From the NCBI GenBank assembly GCA_963971285.1, contig OZ020248.1, positions 13,826,001-13,890,000 on the forward strand: DNA of 64,000 bases. The letters are read 5' to 3'. Source of the stretch: Astropecten irregularis (Eukaryota; Echinodermata; Asteroidea; Paxillosida; Astropectinidae). Both the position numbers and the translations under genes were made by a program. Positions 10,875 to 22,699 of this stretch are shown in pieces (position 1 is the stretch's first letter; every line of letters starts with the position of its first letter). A model generated the notes under the pieces. It saw only the letters and a list, made by a program, of their open reading frames with translations. It had not been told where the DNA came from and ran no database searches.

Positions 10875-11594
10875 AGTCTCAATCGTCCTATCCGTGGATG
10901 AGGTATAGGCCTAGAGTATTTTAATCTGGATTTACAAACTCGTGACCATATTCAATCATGAATCAAGAAATTAAATTACAAGGAATTGAAATACATATAA
11001 ACTTACCTACTCCAAAGATTACTGACGGTTTTAACTGGACAATACTTCACTAGAAGTCAATAGTAAGACTTATTTACAACTGCCAGAGAAATGGCATAGA
11101 GGATGGATTATATAGATTCGTGCAGATCGCAATGTAACTCCTTTTACTACAGTAGTGTATCTCCACTACCAATTGCAGACTGATCTTTATCAGGGTTTTG
11201 TGCAGTGTACTGATCAGCCAATAGCTACACAGGATGGGGGAAGTGGGTGACAACATCCATTCTGATTGGAGGACGGGTATTAAAGAGGCGGAGCTACACG
11301 GCCCATGTCCTTGACTGTGAATGGCTAAAGTGTCTCTAAGTCATTTGCATATATGTCTTTCATAACTTCATCTCTAGCACAAGGATTTCCAAATGATTAA
11401 GGCAAGACAGTCTGGCTGTCAGCTATTATTAGTGAGGGAAAAAATGACGCTGTGGATTTTCTAAAAGAAAAAAAAAGCACTAAAAAACAGGGATGTCTGA
11501 GCAATTTAGTCTCCTCTGCCTCGTGCAGTATTGAATTACAAATTTCCAAAAGTGCTGATTTTCTTCAAATTGTTGAATTCATGGTTCTGTCAAC
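10875..11594. other. gene-free stretch
   Basis: Nothing supported; short open frames only. TTAAAGAGGCGGAGCTACAC near 11280 is not recognised. Confidence 0.5.
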
Positions 11595-11960
11595 TTAAAG
11601 GCAGTTTCATACTTTGGCAAGAAACCAAAAATAGAAATGTTCACAGATTTACGTATAACTTACAGGGTATGAAGATGGTGGTGGTAGAAACATACCGTTA
11701 ACATTGAAATGGTGCATTAATCCAGAAATGAGTAAAACAATGACTGAAAATCTTCTTAATCTTTTAAATCTTTTAAAAGATCAAAAATAAAAGAGAAAAG
11801 ACTTAAGAAATACTGTGGGTGTTTTTCACTGTTTTCTCAAAAAGTGAGCACCGTATGGGACTGAAATTTCCACAGATGGCTGTTACTGTATTTTCCTTGA
11901 TATTTTTGCCCATGAACCTGTATTTCTTTGACAAAAACCAAAGTATGATATTACTTTTAA
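11595..11960 (-). mobile_element. T1-A element
   Basis: TTAAAGGCAGTTTCATAC start and TATGATATTACTTTTAA end. All modules present. Confidence 0.82.
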
Positions 11961-12629
11961 GATTTGTTTTCCTCCAGGAGACTTGGAGGGAATGATGATC
12001 GTGTCCGACGCAAGGCAGTGAGATGGCCACTGCTTCCGAAAGAAAATGTCAATGATTTGCATTTTTCAAAAAAATGCTGCCTTAGAACATCAACGTCTTT
12101 GAACCAATGGATATGTGAACGCAGAGTGACAGTTAAATATATTAAAGGTTAACTGTAATCAAATTTGGGAAAGGGGTGAAAATTGTTTTACATCATTGCT
12201 TAATACATAATTAATGACTATTAAAAACTATGTGTACATGTAGATATACATGGGTATATACAAGCTACATGTATGTTAATTAGATACATGTATTTATAAA
12301 TACATGTACTGTCATGTACATGTTCATCTTGGTAGTTGATGGTGTTCTCATAGCACCTGCTCATTATAATGGAAATACACTAATCATATATATGACTCAG
12401 TATAAATTACTTATGCCATTGTCAGCATTAATAGAACAGGTGGATTTGATTCTGAATCTTATATATCATTATTACATGTAGTACAGTGAATTACAGCCAA
12501 TGTATGAATATGATTGATGTATTCAAGATAACTATTAAAAACTGAAGGCTTGAGTTCTGTATACAGACTGCATGTGGGGACAGTATCTGTGCATGCAATT
12601 GCATTACAGGTTTACTGTATTAAATTGAA

Positions 12630-12960
12630 ACTCATACGAAGTTAAATACATCTGTAGTTATTGTTATAAAACTCAACATGGCTATCATTGTTTGTGCTAA
12701 AAGATATTGTTTCATAGAAAGAGGAGGTATTTTAGACCCATAATTTAGCATCCCACTTTTCGTGACGAAAAACCATGCCTACGTCATACCCAGAATGCCA
12801 CGAAGTATACTGTGGTGCAAGCCTATACTAGTTCTCTATAGGTGACACCACACGCTATTGTTGCGTGGATCGGTTCCAAGGGGGACTTTTTGGGGGTTGG
12901 GGCATATAGTAGATGTACTGATTTTTTTTAACTTTTTGGTCAAAATTTAGCACTTACATA
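12630..12960. mobile_element. interspersed repeat G, copy 1
   Basis: Shares ordered blocks with 49265-49960 (ACTCATACGAAGTTAAATAC, CCCATAATTTAGCA, TACGTCA, GCGTGGATC, TGTACTGATTTTTTT). The second copy is interrupted by MITE D. Ends not resolved. Confidence 0.5.
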
Positions 12961-13034
12961 AAAATACAAATTTATATAGTATTTTCATGGACTAAACATC
13001 AACATGTACTATTGGGCCTACATGTATATTAAAC

Positions 13035-13314
13035 TTAAAGGATGATGAACCTGTGAAAATGTGAGTTCAATCAGATATCTGAGTCACAAGAAAATATTGA
13101 AAACCCGACTCAATTTTTCGTACAAAACATAAAGAATGGTTTTAAAACTGTTTTCAGTATTTGTTTTACTAATTTCTGGATAAATACAGCATTTCAGCCG
13201 GAAATATTTTAACGGTATGTTTCTACCAGCGTCATCTTCATACCCTGAAAGTTATACAGAAATCTGTGAACATTTCTGTTTGGGTATGTTACCAATCCTG
13301 TACTGTACCTTTAA
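13035..13314 (+). mobile_element. T1-B element, internally deleted
   Basis: TTAAAGGATGATGAACC start lacks the outer B arm. The shared arm is complete to CCTGTACTGTACCTTTAA. Confidence 0.75.
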
Positions 13315-13957
13315 GTTACTAGTGTCAAGGTTTTGTTAGAAAAGATCAACATTTCAGCAATTTTGTTCAACAATGGTTTGCATGGATTTAAATAGTGGAT
13401 TCTTGACAATTTTAAACTGACCAGCGTGTATGGTTTTAGGCCGGCAACTTTTATGCATTGTAAACCATCTAAAAGGGAAACAAACAAAAAAGTCATTTAT
13501 ATTGCAATGATAATACAAAAGAAAAAATTATCTCTGATAACATTTGTAATTTCCCTGTTCTGTTCAGACAATTTTTTTCTGGCGAGAAAAATGAGACGAT
13601 AAAATCGTCTGTTAAACTGACCGAAGAGTCGTAGAAGACATAATTATACAAGAAACTAGATCATGATGTCTGAAACTGACTCAATTACAAAAGTAATGAC
13701 ATATTGTCTCAATACTTCAATCTTGTTCACTTGTCAACACGTATTACACACAGCATGGCATAGTAACTCAACACTGCATAGTGAGATATACATACAGTAC
13801 TTCTTTACAGTAGTTCCTATGTAAATGAAATCCATCCAGTGGAATAATTTCATTGGATGCATTTGTAGAGAGTTCCCTTACTCGGTATTAATCCATTAAA
13901 TCTCCCTATGGAACTCAGAGTGAGGCGTTAACAATCCGGTAAGGATTGTCATAGTAC
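13315..13957. other. gene-free stretch
   Basis: No gene and no repeat I can delimit. Confidence 0.5.
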
Positions 13958-14848
13958 GGGGGCCAATTTCACGGAGCTGTTAAGCACCCAAAAAAATTGC
14001 TTAGCACAAAATTTCTGAGAAAAAAAACCCCCCACCATTAAACAAAGAATCCCTTTGATAATTGTGGTTGGCAAACAACAGCCAAAAAATGATCGCAAGA
14101 GATACATGTACACAATAAATTGATGGAAATTTGGTATTACATGTAGTAATCATACTTTGGTTTTTGTAAAAGAAATACAGATATTATGGGCAAAAATACC
14201 CAGGAAGATACAGTAACAGTCATCTGTGAAATTTTCAGTCCCATGATACGGTGGCCACTTTTTGAGCAAACAGTGAAAAACGCCGATGGTGTTTTAAAAA
14301 ATCTATTAAATACTATTCTTTTTGATATTAAGATCAAAACAAATGTTCATCATTGGTTTGACTCTTTTCTGGATAAATACAGCATTTCAGGCAGAAAACT
14401 TAAACAATATGTTTCTACCATCACCATCTTTATACCCTGTAAGTTATAGGTAAATATGTGAAGATTTCTGTTTCGGTATACTACCAAAGTAAGATACTAT
14501 CTTTAAGAAAAACAGGATGAACAACCACATTTCCATGCACATGCCATGTGTTGTGTACAAATGTATGTGTATGTATTGTTTGTGATTATTCTTTGGCTGG
14601 TGTTTGTTGACCGTGAATATCAAATGAAATTTTTAGAGGTGGCTTATTTTATTGAGCAAGACATTTTATGCTAAGCAATTTTTGTGTGCTTAACAGCTCC
14701 ATGAAATTGACTTGTGATTGTTCTTTGGCTGTTGTTTGTTGACCATGAATATCAACTGAATTTTTTAGAGGTGGTTTATTTCATTGAGCAAGACATTTTA
14801 TGCTAAGCATTTTTTTGTGTGCTTAACAGCTCCATGAAATTGGCCCCG
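13958..14848. mobile_element. MITE D, copy 2, split by T1 and internally duplicated
   Basis: GGGGGCCAATTTCACGGAGC starts it and CATGAAATTGGCCCC ends it. A T1-A copy sits at 14141-14506. The last ~130 bp (TTGACCGTGAATATCAAATG to CAGCTCCATGAAATTG) is tandemly duplicated. Confidence 0.7.
14141..14506 (+). mobile_element. T1-A element nested in MITE D
   Basis: A arm (CATACTTTGGTTTTTGTAAA), GATATTAAGATC centre, shared arm ending AAGATACTATCTTTAA. Confidence 0.78.
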
Positions 14849-14849
14849 G

Positions 14850-14886
14850 GACACTAGCATGTACATGTACATGTACATGTACATGT
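14850..14886 (+). repeat. ACATGT microsatellite
   Basis: About five tandem GTACAT units. Short ACATGT runs also occur near 12290 and 18912. Confidence 0.8.
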
Positions 14887-15269
14887 ATGTCTACACGTGT
14901 GTATGAATTGATCAACAGTTGACAGTATTACGGATGGATAATATACATGTATTCCCAAGACACATATATCCTATCATTGTTAGGCCTGCATTTGTATGGA
15001 GGAACGTACTCTAGCTGGTATTCACCTACTGGGCATATTCCCCATGTAGTTAATTTCCCCGGTGCCTTTCCTACTGAATGTAATGAGTTCAATATTCCCA
15101 CACACGGTATTATTGGGTCTAGACGTGGGAAGTGATTTGACAGATTTATAAAAAAATATAACTGGAAAATATCTAGACACATTTACATGTAAGTTGAATC
15201 CAGATTAACACAAAAATCATTCAGACGATGTTACAAAAAAAACCACACAATCAGAAACTGAATAACAGC

Positions 15270-15621
15270 TTAAAGGTACAGTACAGGATTGGTAACATAC
15301 CCAAACAGAAATGCTCACAGATTTACATATAACTTTTAGGGTATGAAGATGGTGCTGGTAGAAACAAACCGTTGAAATATTTCCGCTTGAAATGGAGTAT
15401 TCATCCAGATGTAAGTAAAAGAATCATCCCAAACAGTTTTGTTCTCGGGGTAAGAACCATTTTTACAAGAAAAATTGAGTTTTTTTTTTGCTATTTTCTT
15501 GTGGCTGAGATGTCTGATTGAGCTCAAATTTTCACAGGTTTGTTATTTCACGTACATGCTGGATCAGACAAAGTGTGAGTGCTGTTCTATGACCTTTACC
15601 AATCATGTATTATACCTTTAA
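15270..15621 (-). mobile_element. T1-B element
   Basis: TTAAAGGTACAGTACAGG start, shared arm, B arm, end ATGTATTATACCTTTAA. Intact at both ends. Confidence 0.83.
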
Positions 15622-15787
15622 TAATAAAACTAATGACTTGAGATGCGGGAAAACATGGTTCCACCCTGCTGAGCGTTCAATGCACAGCAAACTTGAAGAC
15701 AAGAAAGTATTTAAGTAATGAACAAATATTGGTCGTTGAAAGCTTATAGTTTTGAGTAGTGAGTTAAATATTCCAGTACAAAGACAA

Positions 15788-16401
15788 GGGGCCGGCAATT
15801 TCATGGAGCTGCTATAAAGCACAAACATTTCTTGCCCAATATTAAAAACAAAATTAAAAGGTAGTACTTTGGTTTTTGTCTAAGAAGTACAGATTCATGG
15901 GCAAAAATATCAAGGAAGATACAGTCACAGTCATCTGTAAAAATTTCAGTCCCATACGTTGCCCACTTTTTGAGAAAATCGTGAAAAACGGCCACAGTAC
16001 TTCTTATTAAAGTCTTTTCTCTTTTATTTTTGATCTTTTAAAAGATCAAAAAGATTTTCGGTCGTTGTTTTACTAATTTCTGGATTAATACCCCATTTCA
16101 GGCGGAAATATTTTAACAGTATGTTTCTACCAGCACCATCTTCATATCCTGAAAGTTATACGTAAATCTGTGAACATGTCTGCTTTGGTTCCTTACTAAA
16201 GTACATGTATGATACTACCTTTAACCACCGATAAAATTTTCATTTGATATTCATGGTCAGCGAACAACAGTCATTTGAAGAACAATCACAAGTGATACAC
16301 AACACAAGGAAATTTGGTTGTTAACCCTGTTTTGTTCAAGACAGAAATCAAATGTCATGCTTAGCAAATGTTTGTGCTAAGCAGAGCCATGAAATTTGCC
16401 C
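15788..16401. mobile_element. MITE D, copy 3, split by T1
   Basis: Left end GGGGCCGGCAATTTCATGG, right end CATGAAATTTGCCC. A T1-A element occupies 15854-16224. Confidence 0.68.
15854..16224 (+). mobile_element. T1-A element nested in MITE D
   Basis: TTAAAAGGTAGTACTTTGG start (short internal loss), end GTATGATACTACCTTTAA. Confidence 0.8.
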
Positions 16402-16525
16402 TAGATCAAAAGGTAGTGAGTTCTAGATATAAGGAGATGCCACAGAAATTTGTCAATTGAGAATTCAAAGTGCTAACTCTTCATTCATTAATAAGACTTG
16501 AAGATGGTGGAAGGACTGTAGAAAA

Positions 16526-16666
16526 TGAAGGTAGGTTTGAGGTGACACCACAGAAGAGTGCGGTTCTGAGAAGAACCGGTTGTATAACACCGGTTCTTCT
16601 CAGAACCACACATACTCTCACAGAAGAGATTATTACATGGTGTTACATCAAACCTACCATCTTCAT
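16526..16666. repeat. foldback element with perfect central hairpin
   Basis: Outer arms GAAGGTAGGTTTGAGGTGA and TTACATCAAACCTACCATC. The centre is a perfect 19-bp stem (16562-16580 with 16589-16607, GGTTCTGAGAAGAACCGGT) with an 8-nt loop. Confidence 0.8.
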
Positions 16667-16870
16667 TCAATATATTGTATACCTGACTTTGGTCCTCAAC
16701 TTACTTCAAAGGTAAACTTAATTTAAGCCATATCCGAAAACGGGCTTCCAGAGCTATGGCTATTGTCTTGGTGTCTCTGTGTATTTCTAATGGAGCGAAG
16801 ACCTAGACCTAGCTCTAGACAGATTCGGATGCATTTGACTTGAAGATGCATGGTGTAAAAATACTATCAA

Positions 16871-16945
16871 AAGAAGGTTGGTTTGCGGTGACACCATGTA
16901 ATCTCTTCTGTGAGAGTGTGTAATTCTGAGAAAAACTGGTGGTAT
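16871..16945 (+). repeat. half copy of the 16526 foldback
   Basis: GAAGGTTGGTTTGCGGTGAC, then CACCATGTAATCTCTTCTGTG, matching one arm including the AATTCTGAGAAAAACTGG part. No second arm nearby. Confidence 0.6.
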
Positions 16946-17056
16946 TATCTCAACGTTCCGAACAGTGTGCTCTGTTCGTCCTTAAGAGAGTGATGCAGCC
17001 TAACATACAGTACAGAATCATGCCTGTATTGTAGTTACCGAAAGAAGAATGTCCGA

Positions 17057-17249
17057 CAGTGGCGGATCTAGGGGGGGGGGGGGGGTGGGGTTAGGGGGTT
17101 TAAACCCCCCTCTTGGGTTCCCAATTTTGGGGGGGGGGGGGGTTGACTACACACCTACCCCCACCCGCCCTCGCAGTGCCTGGCTAGAAAAATTCACTCT
17201 GGGTAAACCCCCCCCCCCCTTACCAAAAAGCTAGATCCGCCACTGTCCG
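17057..17249. mobile_element. CAGTGGCGGATCTAG foldback MITE
   Basis: Perfect inverted ends CAGTGGCGGATCTAG and CTAGATCCGCCACTG, TCCGA on both flanks, G- and C-homopolymer interior. The Gly/Pro-rich open frame across it is an artefact. Confidence 0.75.
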
Positions 17250-17268
17250 ATGATCCTTGGTTGAGGTA

Positions 17269-17632
17269 TTAAAGGTAGTATCATACTCTGGTAAGACACC
17301 AAAACAGAAATTGTCACAGATTTACATATAACTTACAGGGTATGAAGATGGTGGTGGTAGAAACATACCGTTATAATTGTTCCGCCTAAAATGGTGTATT
17401 TATCCAGAAATTAGTACAACAACGACAGAAAATCTTTTTGATCTTTTAAAAGATCAAAATTAACAGAGAAAAGACTTAAGAAATACTGTGGCCGGTTTTC
17501 ACTGTTTTCTCAAAAAGTGGCCATCGTATGGAACTGAAATTTTCACAGATGACTGTGACTGTATTTTCCTTTATATCTTTGCCCATGAATCTGTACGTCT
17601 TTGACAAAAACCAAAGTATGATATTACCTTTA
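17269..17632 (-). mobile_element. T1-A element
   Basis: TTAAAGGTAGTATCATAC to TATGATATTACCTTTAA, full length, TTAA on both sides. Confidence 0.85.
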
Positions 17633-17881
17633 AGCATCACGTTATGACAGGCAGTTATAAATGAAGTCATTACGTCTGGTTATTAATACTCATAAAATAG
17701 ACATTAATTTTGAGGAGATAGTTGGTGCTTTGACAACCAATCGACAGTCTCCCTGACATCACCATGGTAACCAGTCATCATTCTTATCATCAATATTATA
17801 CATGGCACCATACTCAAACCAAATGACTCCTTCTACATGTATGTTAATAATACCCAGACTGTTCCATTTTGCTACATTTGT

Positions 17882-18267
17882 TTAAAGGTAATATCATACT
17901 TTGGTTTCTATCAAATTCATGGGCAAAAAGACAGATACAGTAACAGTCATCTGTGGGCAAAAAGACAGATACAGTAACAGTCATCTGTGAAAATTTCAGT
18001 CCCATACGGTGCCCGCTTTTTTAGAAAACAGTGAAAAACGGCCACAGTATTTCTTAAGTCTTTTCTCTTTTATTTTTGATCTTTTAAAAAATCAAACAGA
18101 TTTTTGGTCGTTGTTTTACTAATTTCTGGATAAATACACCATTTCAGGCGGAAAAATTGTAACAGTATGTTTCTACCACCATCATCTCCATATCCTGTAA
18201 GTTATAATACGTAAATCTGTGAATATTTCTGTTTTGGTCTCTTACCAAAATATGATACTACCTTTAA
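17882..18267 (+). mobile_element. T1-A element with internal 34-bp duplication
   Basis: TTAA flanks and full modules. GGGCAAAAAGACAGATACAG and onward is repeated exactly at 17921-17954 and 17955-17988. Confidence 0.83.
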
Positions 18268-19058
18268 GAAATGGAAAGGCATTGAAAATTTCAAAGACAA
18301 ACAAACAAAGGTATACCTGCAATCCAAAGGATTGAAAAGCAATTAACTTACTGAATCAAGGGATACAACGCCAATAAATCTAATAACGAAAGATATAAAT
18401 ACGACAGAGATAACTGATGAATAAGTGAATAAAATATTCAGCCATCAACAAACTGCCATTGAATAAATTCCAATTTAATCGGTAGTGTTTTTTTCCCAGT
18501 AGACACGGAAGATGTATATTTTACTCCGTACTAATCCTGCACGTGGGAATTACTATGGTACACCCAGGAACTCATTTGAATAACAATCGAGAGACATGTT
18601 CTTTAGGGCCCGTTCTCGTAAATGATGAAGACTCGTTTGTCGTCTCTTCAACGCTCAACTGCCGTGAGCCTCCTCCGTCAAGGTTTGTACCCACACACGC
18701 CGCGCTGTGCTGGTCAATCAATTTACATCCCTATAATTGCTACCAGTCGTGACTTGCCCCTGCCCGCAGTAATTTCTAACCAAAACGTGTTTCTGCCTTT
18801 ACAAAGTTACGCCGGACTGAACCGCTGATCGTGATTTGTCATGAAATGAACTGTTCTACAAGATAAAGGGCCTCGGGTCTTCAAGCAACTAAAACTAACA
18901 AACAACATACATACATGTACATGTACATGTGTACAAGCACCCACACTGCTTTGTTTAACTATGCAATGGAGATTTCATTTTTCTGACACAAATACTGATA
19001 TAGACATGTAAGTTATCTGAGGACTATTGTCTTTTACAATCTAACAGAGGACTATTGT
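18268..19058. other. gene-free stretch
   Basis: Between 18540 and 18840 base composition is more GC-rich and two overlapping ~68-residue plus-strand frames run, but nothing is recognisable. Left unannotated. Confidence 0.45.
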
Positions 19059-19182
19059 TTAATATCATACTTTGGTTTTTGTAAAAAAAATGTAAATTCA
19101 TGGGCAAAAATATCAAGACAGATACAGTAACAGGTAACAGTACATCTGTGAAATTTCCAGTCCCATATGGTGCTCACTTTTT
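19059..19182 (+). mobile_element. truncated T1-A element
   Basis: A arm only (ATATCATACTTTGGTTTTTG to GGTGCTCACTTTTTATTTTT), then unrelated sequence. Confidence 0.7.
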
Positions 19183-19559
19183 ATTTTTGCCGAAATTGAT
19201 TTAGGGAATTGTGACAGACACCTTGGCGCAAATTGTTTTGTCAAAATCAGATGAAATCAATCAGATCATATCAATCAATAAAGGGCAAAGATCACCTAAA
19301 AGTGATATTTCATGTTTTCAAGAAGGGGCAAATTTTGCAAAGATGCACGTTAATTTTCGTTTTCACAACGGGGTGAATTTGAGCGTGTGCAGAACAAAAC
19401 GACATGCGCGTTTCATGAAGGGACACATTTGTGTGTGTCCATGATGGGGAAATTTTTTGATCATATATGTTCCAGATTTCCCCTGATGAGTCCCCCTCCC
19501 CCAAAATGAACTTTAAAATACCTCAAATTGGTATTTTTCAAGGTCTACAATGATGTCAG

Positions 19560-19815
19560 GTGTTGGGAGTCAGGTTGTCGTAGCAGTTCTTTCCTCGCCT
19601 TTCACTTCTGGCGGACCGGGTTCGAGTCTGGCCCAGTCCACAAGTGGATTTGGTTTTCAGTCCCTACCTGATTCTGTGAGTTTTACCCAGAATATTACTC
19701 TGGGGTTTTCCTCCCACCTCTAAAACTGTATCTTCTCATCATCTTTCCATGATAGGTTTCATCAGGCTTTTGAGCTAGTGTCTAGGGCACTTCTTGTATT
19801 CATTAAAAGAAATAG
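19560..19815 (+). mobile_element. SINE with B-box-like tRNA head
   Basis: Contains GGGTTCGAGTC (Pol III B-box), then GTTTTCAGTCCCTACCTGAT and GGTTTTCCTCCCACCTCTAA, blocks typical of invertebrate tRNA-SINE bodies. The A-box is weak. Confidence 0.5.
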
Positions 19816-19899
19816 ATAAATGAACAATAGAAAGAAAAACAGAAAAACAAGTGGATTGAACACCAGCAGACTTAAGCCTATTTAACACCAGGCCTACAT

Positions 19900-20380
19900 G
19901 TACATGGAGTTGCATAGTGTTGTGTATCGTGTACGCTGAAATAAGGCTGCGTACTCAAGGTGGACCTACATGTACGTAGATGTACGTAGTGCGACAGCTT
20001 ATGGTTGCGTACCCTGTGCAGAGGCACCGTGTATTCAGAATAAAATAATTAGTGTACAGGCGCAGAGGAATGCATGCGTATATAGCAGACGTAGGGTACC
20101 GTACTATTGCGTAGGCATGACGTACACGTACAGTAGCGCAGCGTTACGTAGTCTTGTGTAAAGACTGCGTATGTCCGGTGTCTAGTGCTCTACACAAAGA
20201 GTACTCGAAAAAATTAAACATGTTTAATTTTGTTCTGTACATCTTGCGGAGTCCTTCTGCGTGCTCGGCGTATTGTTACGTAAGCCAGCATAGACTAGCG
20301 TAGGAACAGCATAGGGCAGCGTAGTCAATAAGCAACGGTACGCAATTGTATGTAAGGCCCGCTGTGAAAGGGGCTTTACA
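19900..20380. repeat. GCGTA-rich region with central palindrome
   Basis: Many TACGTA/GCGTA words surround a perfect 22-bp palindrome at 20210-20231 (AAAATTAAACA plus its complement). The right end reads GCTGTGAAAGGGGC, a motif seen at the edges of other foldbacks. Probably an aged TIR element. Confidence 0.4.
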
Positions 20381-21767
20381 AAGAGAGATATTTGAAAACA
20401 TTGGGGGAGAAAACAGCTCTGAACCAGTTTGAAAATTTCAAAATAATCCACAATTATCAAGGGATTTACAATATATAGCTTCATCATGTTCATCATTGAA
20501 CACAGATTGTCATATGCTCTACAAGAAATAACAGTAAACAATGTTTGTATGCCTAAATATAGTACACACACTATGCCATAATATTTACTATTCAGAAAAC
20601 TACATTGCATTAAAAATACACATTATTTCCCAACGGACATGAGAAAATAATAACATATATTTCCCAATAGGCAAACTGTGTAGTAATGCAAAACCAGCTT
20701 AGTAGTCCATCTGAATCCAACCAGCTTTGAACTAGGGATCCATGATGCAAAAATATCATATCTTGTTCGTGTTGATGCAGAATGGTATTGTTGGTCAGCA
20801 TCAAATGAGGGGCAATCTCTAGGGACATGGGCTTCCAAGTATTGGTACACATGCAGGTGCAGTCTATATGGACTGTAGCTGCAAGGGGTTGAGGGGGCAT
20901 TGGTTGACAAACTGTATGAAAAACAGCACTCAAAGACTGAAATAAGAACCAAAGACATGAAAGACAGTATTGGGTGCAAGATATCCTACTCAGCCCAAAA
21001 AGAGAAGTACATGTACTTATCATTCGGCCACCATTTAAAGGGAGCAAATAGGATTTTCCAAAGATGTGCGTTTTGGCTGAATTTGGTACTTAAACAGAAG
21101 TGAAGGTGTTAAACTTTCTTACAGACGTTGTTTCATGTAATTTTTACACTTTGTTCATCTTGATAGCAGAAATACGACCAAAATAATCTTGCCCCCTCCG
21201 AATCCTTCACGGTTACACCAGGCTTTCGAAATGCTACTGAACAAAATTGTTATACATGTAGAGCCTTCTGCCCCTCTCACATAAATTCACTGTAAGTTCC
21301 CAAATGGGATCGTTTTCACATGGCCAGTTACCACAAGGACTGAGTACGCTACGTACATGTAGCTCTATGGCATACAGTGTACAAACATGCGGTCGATCGC
21401 AGCATCTGATGAACCAAGATTTCCCATGGTGAGTGTTTGCACTGTTTACGAACGGTTGAGACTTGAGAGTCCAATTTCGGTCTCAAACTCAATACCGGGG
21501 TAATTCTTTTTTGAGAGGCCGTGCAAATCCTGTACGCTGCCTTAAGTAATCAACAGAGCTATTTCTGATGTTATTATTAAACGTCAAATTCAAATGTTGT
21601 ATAAAGACGAACCACAGTTTGAGTCCAGAGTCAATGCAGTCCAGTCTGTGGATTATCTTTTGTTCAGGTCTCTGCTTCTCTGTCCATTCTACTTTTGAAG
21701 TTCTTTTGTCTAAGCACAGCAACTCTCAGGTCAGGGATTAAATAGCCAGGGTTTACAAACGAAACCA
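20381..21767. other. gene-free stretch
   Basis: Two overlapping minus-strand frames (20610-21047 and 20623-20979) are open in different phases over the same bases. No domain, splice context or known repeat supports either. Confidence 0.4.
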
Positions 21768-22163
21768 ATACGGGCATTTCACAATTTAGAGCGCCACCAA
21801 GAGGGCAGCAGGGAGAGGCCGATTTACGCAGTGCATGATGGGAAATTGTCGACATTGGAGATTTTTCCCCTATACGTTCAATCGTCTTCGCCATTTAACC
21901 CACCGTATATCTTTTTCATCCATAGGTATTTCTCAATGTTTTCCAGTTTGGATGTGTGTGCTGTGCATCCAAAAGATTCGCAAACATAAACCATTGTGAT
22001 AACACGTGAAATAAACGCACAAAACGACCCAAGAATTAGCAATAACGTTGAACGTATAGGGGAAAAATCTCCAATGTCGACAATTTCCCATCATGCACCG
22101 CGTAAATCGGCCTCTTCCAGCTGCCCTCTTGGTGGCGCTCTAAATTGTGAAACGCCTGTATTA
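21768..22163. repeat. inverted repeat, ~115-bp arms, ~165-bp spacer
   Basis: Arms 21768-21882 and 22047-22163 contain AGCGCCACCAAGAGGGCAGC and its complement, and TCCAATGTCGACAATTTCCC. Both arms carry the same spurious peptide ERIGEKSPMSTISHHA in opposite orientation. Confidence 0.8.
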
Positions 22164-22185
22164 AATTACAATAACCACTTCTATA

Positions 22186-22370
22186 ATCATCAAATAATCA
22201 CAAGGGAAACTGACGGGATTAATTCTAAGTACCTGAAAAGTCAACAAAGAAAAACTGACTGGAGCTGGATTCGAACCAGCGACCTTGGGAATACTGTACC
22301 AGCACTCTTACCAACTGAGCTATCCAGCCCTTTGTTGGTGGTGTCCCTAATACTAGTAGTCAACAACTTC
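22186..22370 (-). mobile_element. tRNA-derived SINE, copy 1
   Basis: Contains a 73-nt tRNA-like unit (22257-22329) between blocks shared with copies at 53572, 60983 and 62945 (ACCACAAGGGAAACTGAC and GGTGGTGTCCCTAATA). Confidence 0.7.
22257..22329 (-). pseudogene. tRNA-like head of SINE copy 1
   Basis: Acceptor GGCTGGA pairs with TCCAGTC (one G-U). The D arm GCTC/GAGT and T arm GCTGG-TTCGAAT-CCAGC are intact. The anticodon stem has three mismatches and the loop lacks U33, so a functional tRNA is unlikely. Confidence 0.65.
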
Positions 22371-22699
22371 AAAGAACAGTGGAATTACAGCTTACACATT
22401 CAGTTTTAATATGGGTGCTGATACATCAAGTATTAAAGCCCAATACATAACGACACAATGATTGATTGTTATAAAGGTGTTCACCTCTTCATCCCGAGCT
22501 AACTCTCGCAATTTCACTTTGCCATAATTGAATTGTCTCTTAAATGTTAATATTGCCATGCCAACCAAGAAACAGGAAAAAGTACATTGATCACCCGGCA
22601 AGTATATAATTGCAGTCTGGAGACGACAGTTCAAACGGTAATTGTTGGCGTAGAAAGAGGCATGACGGGCCAATTAGAACGATGTCCAAGCCTGTAAAT

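Noticed and set aside
17049..17234. Gly/Pro-rich small protein
   Set aside because: It is the translation of G and C homopolymers in a CAGTGGCGGATCTAG foldback element.
18543..18828. Two overlapping ~68-residue frames in a GC-richer patch
   Set aside because: No homology, splice signals or start context recognised; left as a gene-free stretch.
19483..19500. Hammerhead ribozyme core (CTGATGAG)
   Set aside because: The motif is followed by TCCCCCTCCCCC and no matching GAAA strand with helices was found.
20610..21047. 145-residue minus-strand frame as a protein gene
   Set aside because: A second frame of similar length is open over the same bases, the composition is not coding-like, and no domain or splice context is seen.
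22257..22329. Functional tRNA gene
   Set aside because: Three mismatches in the anticodon stem, no U33, and flanks shared with three other interspersed copies: it is a SINE head.
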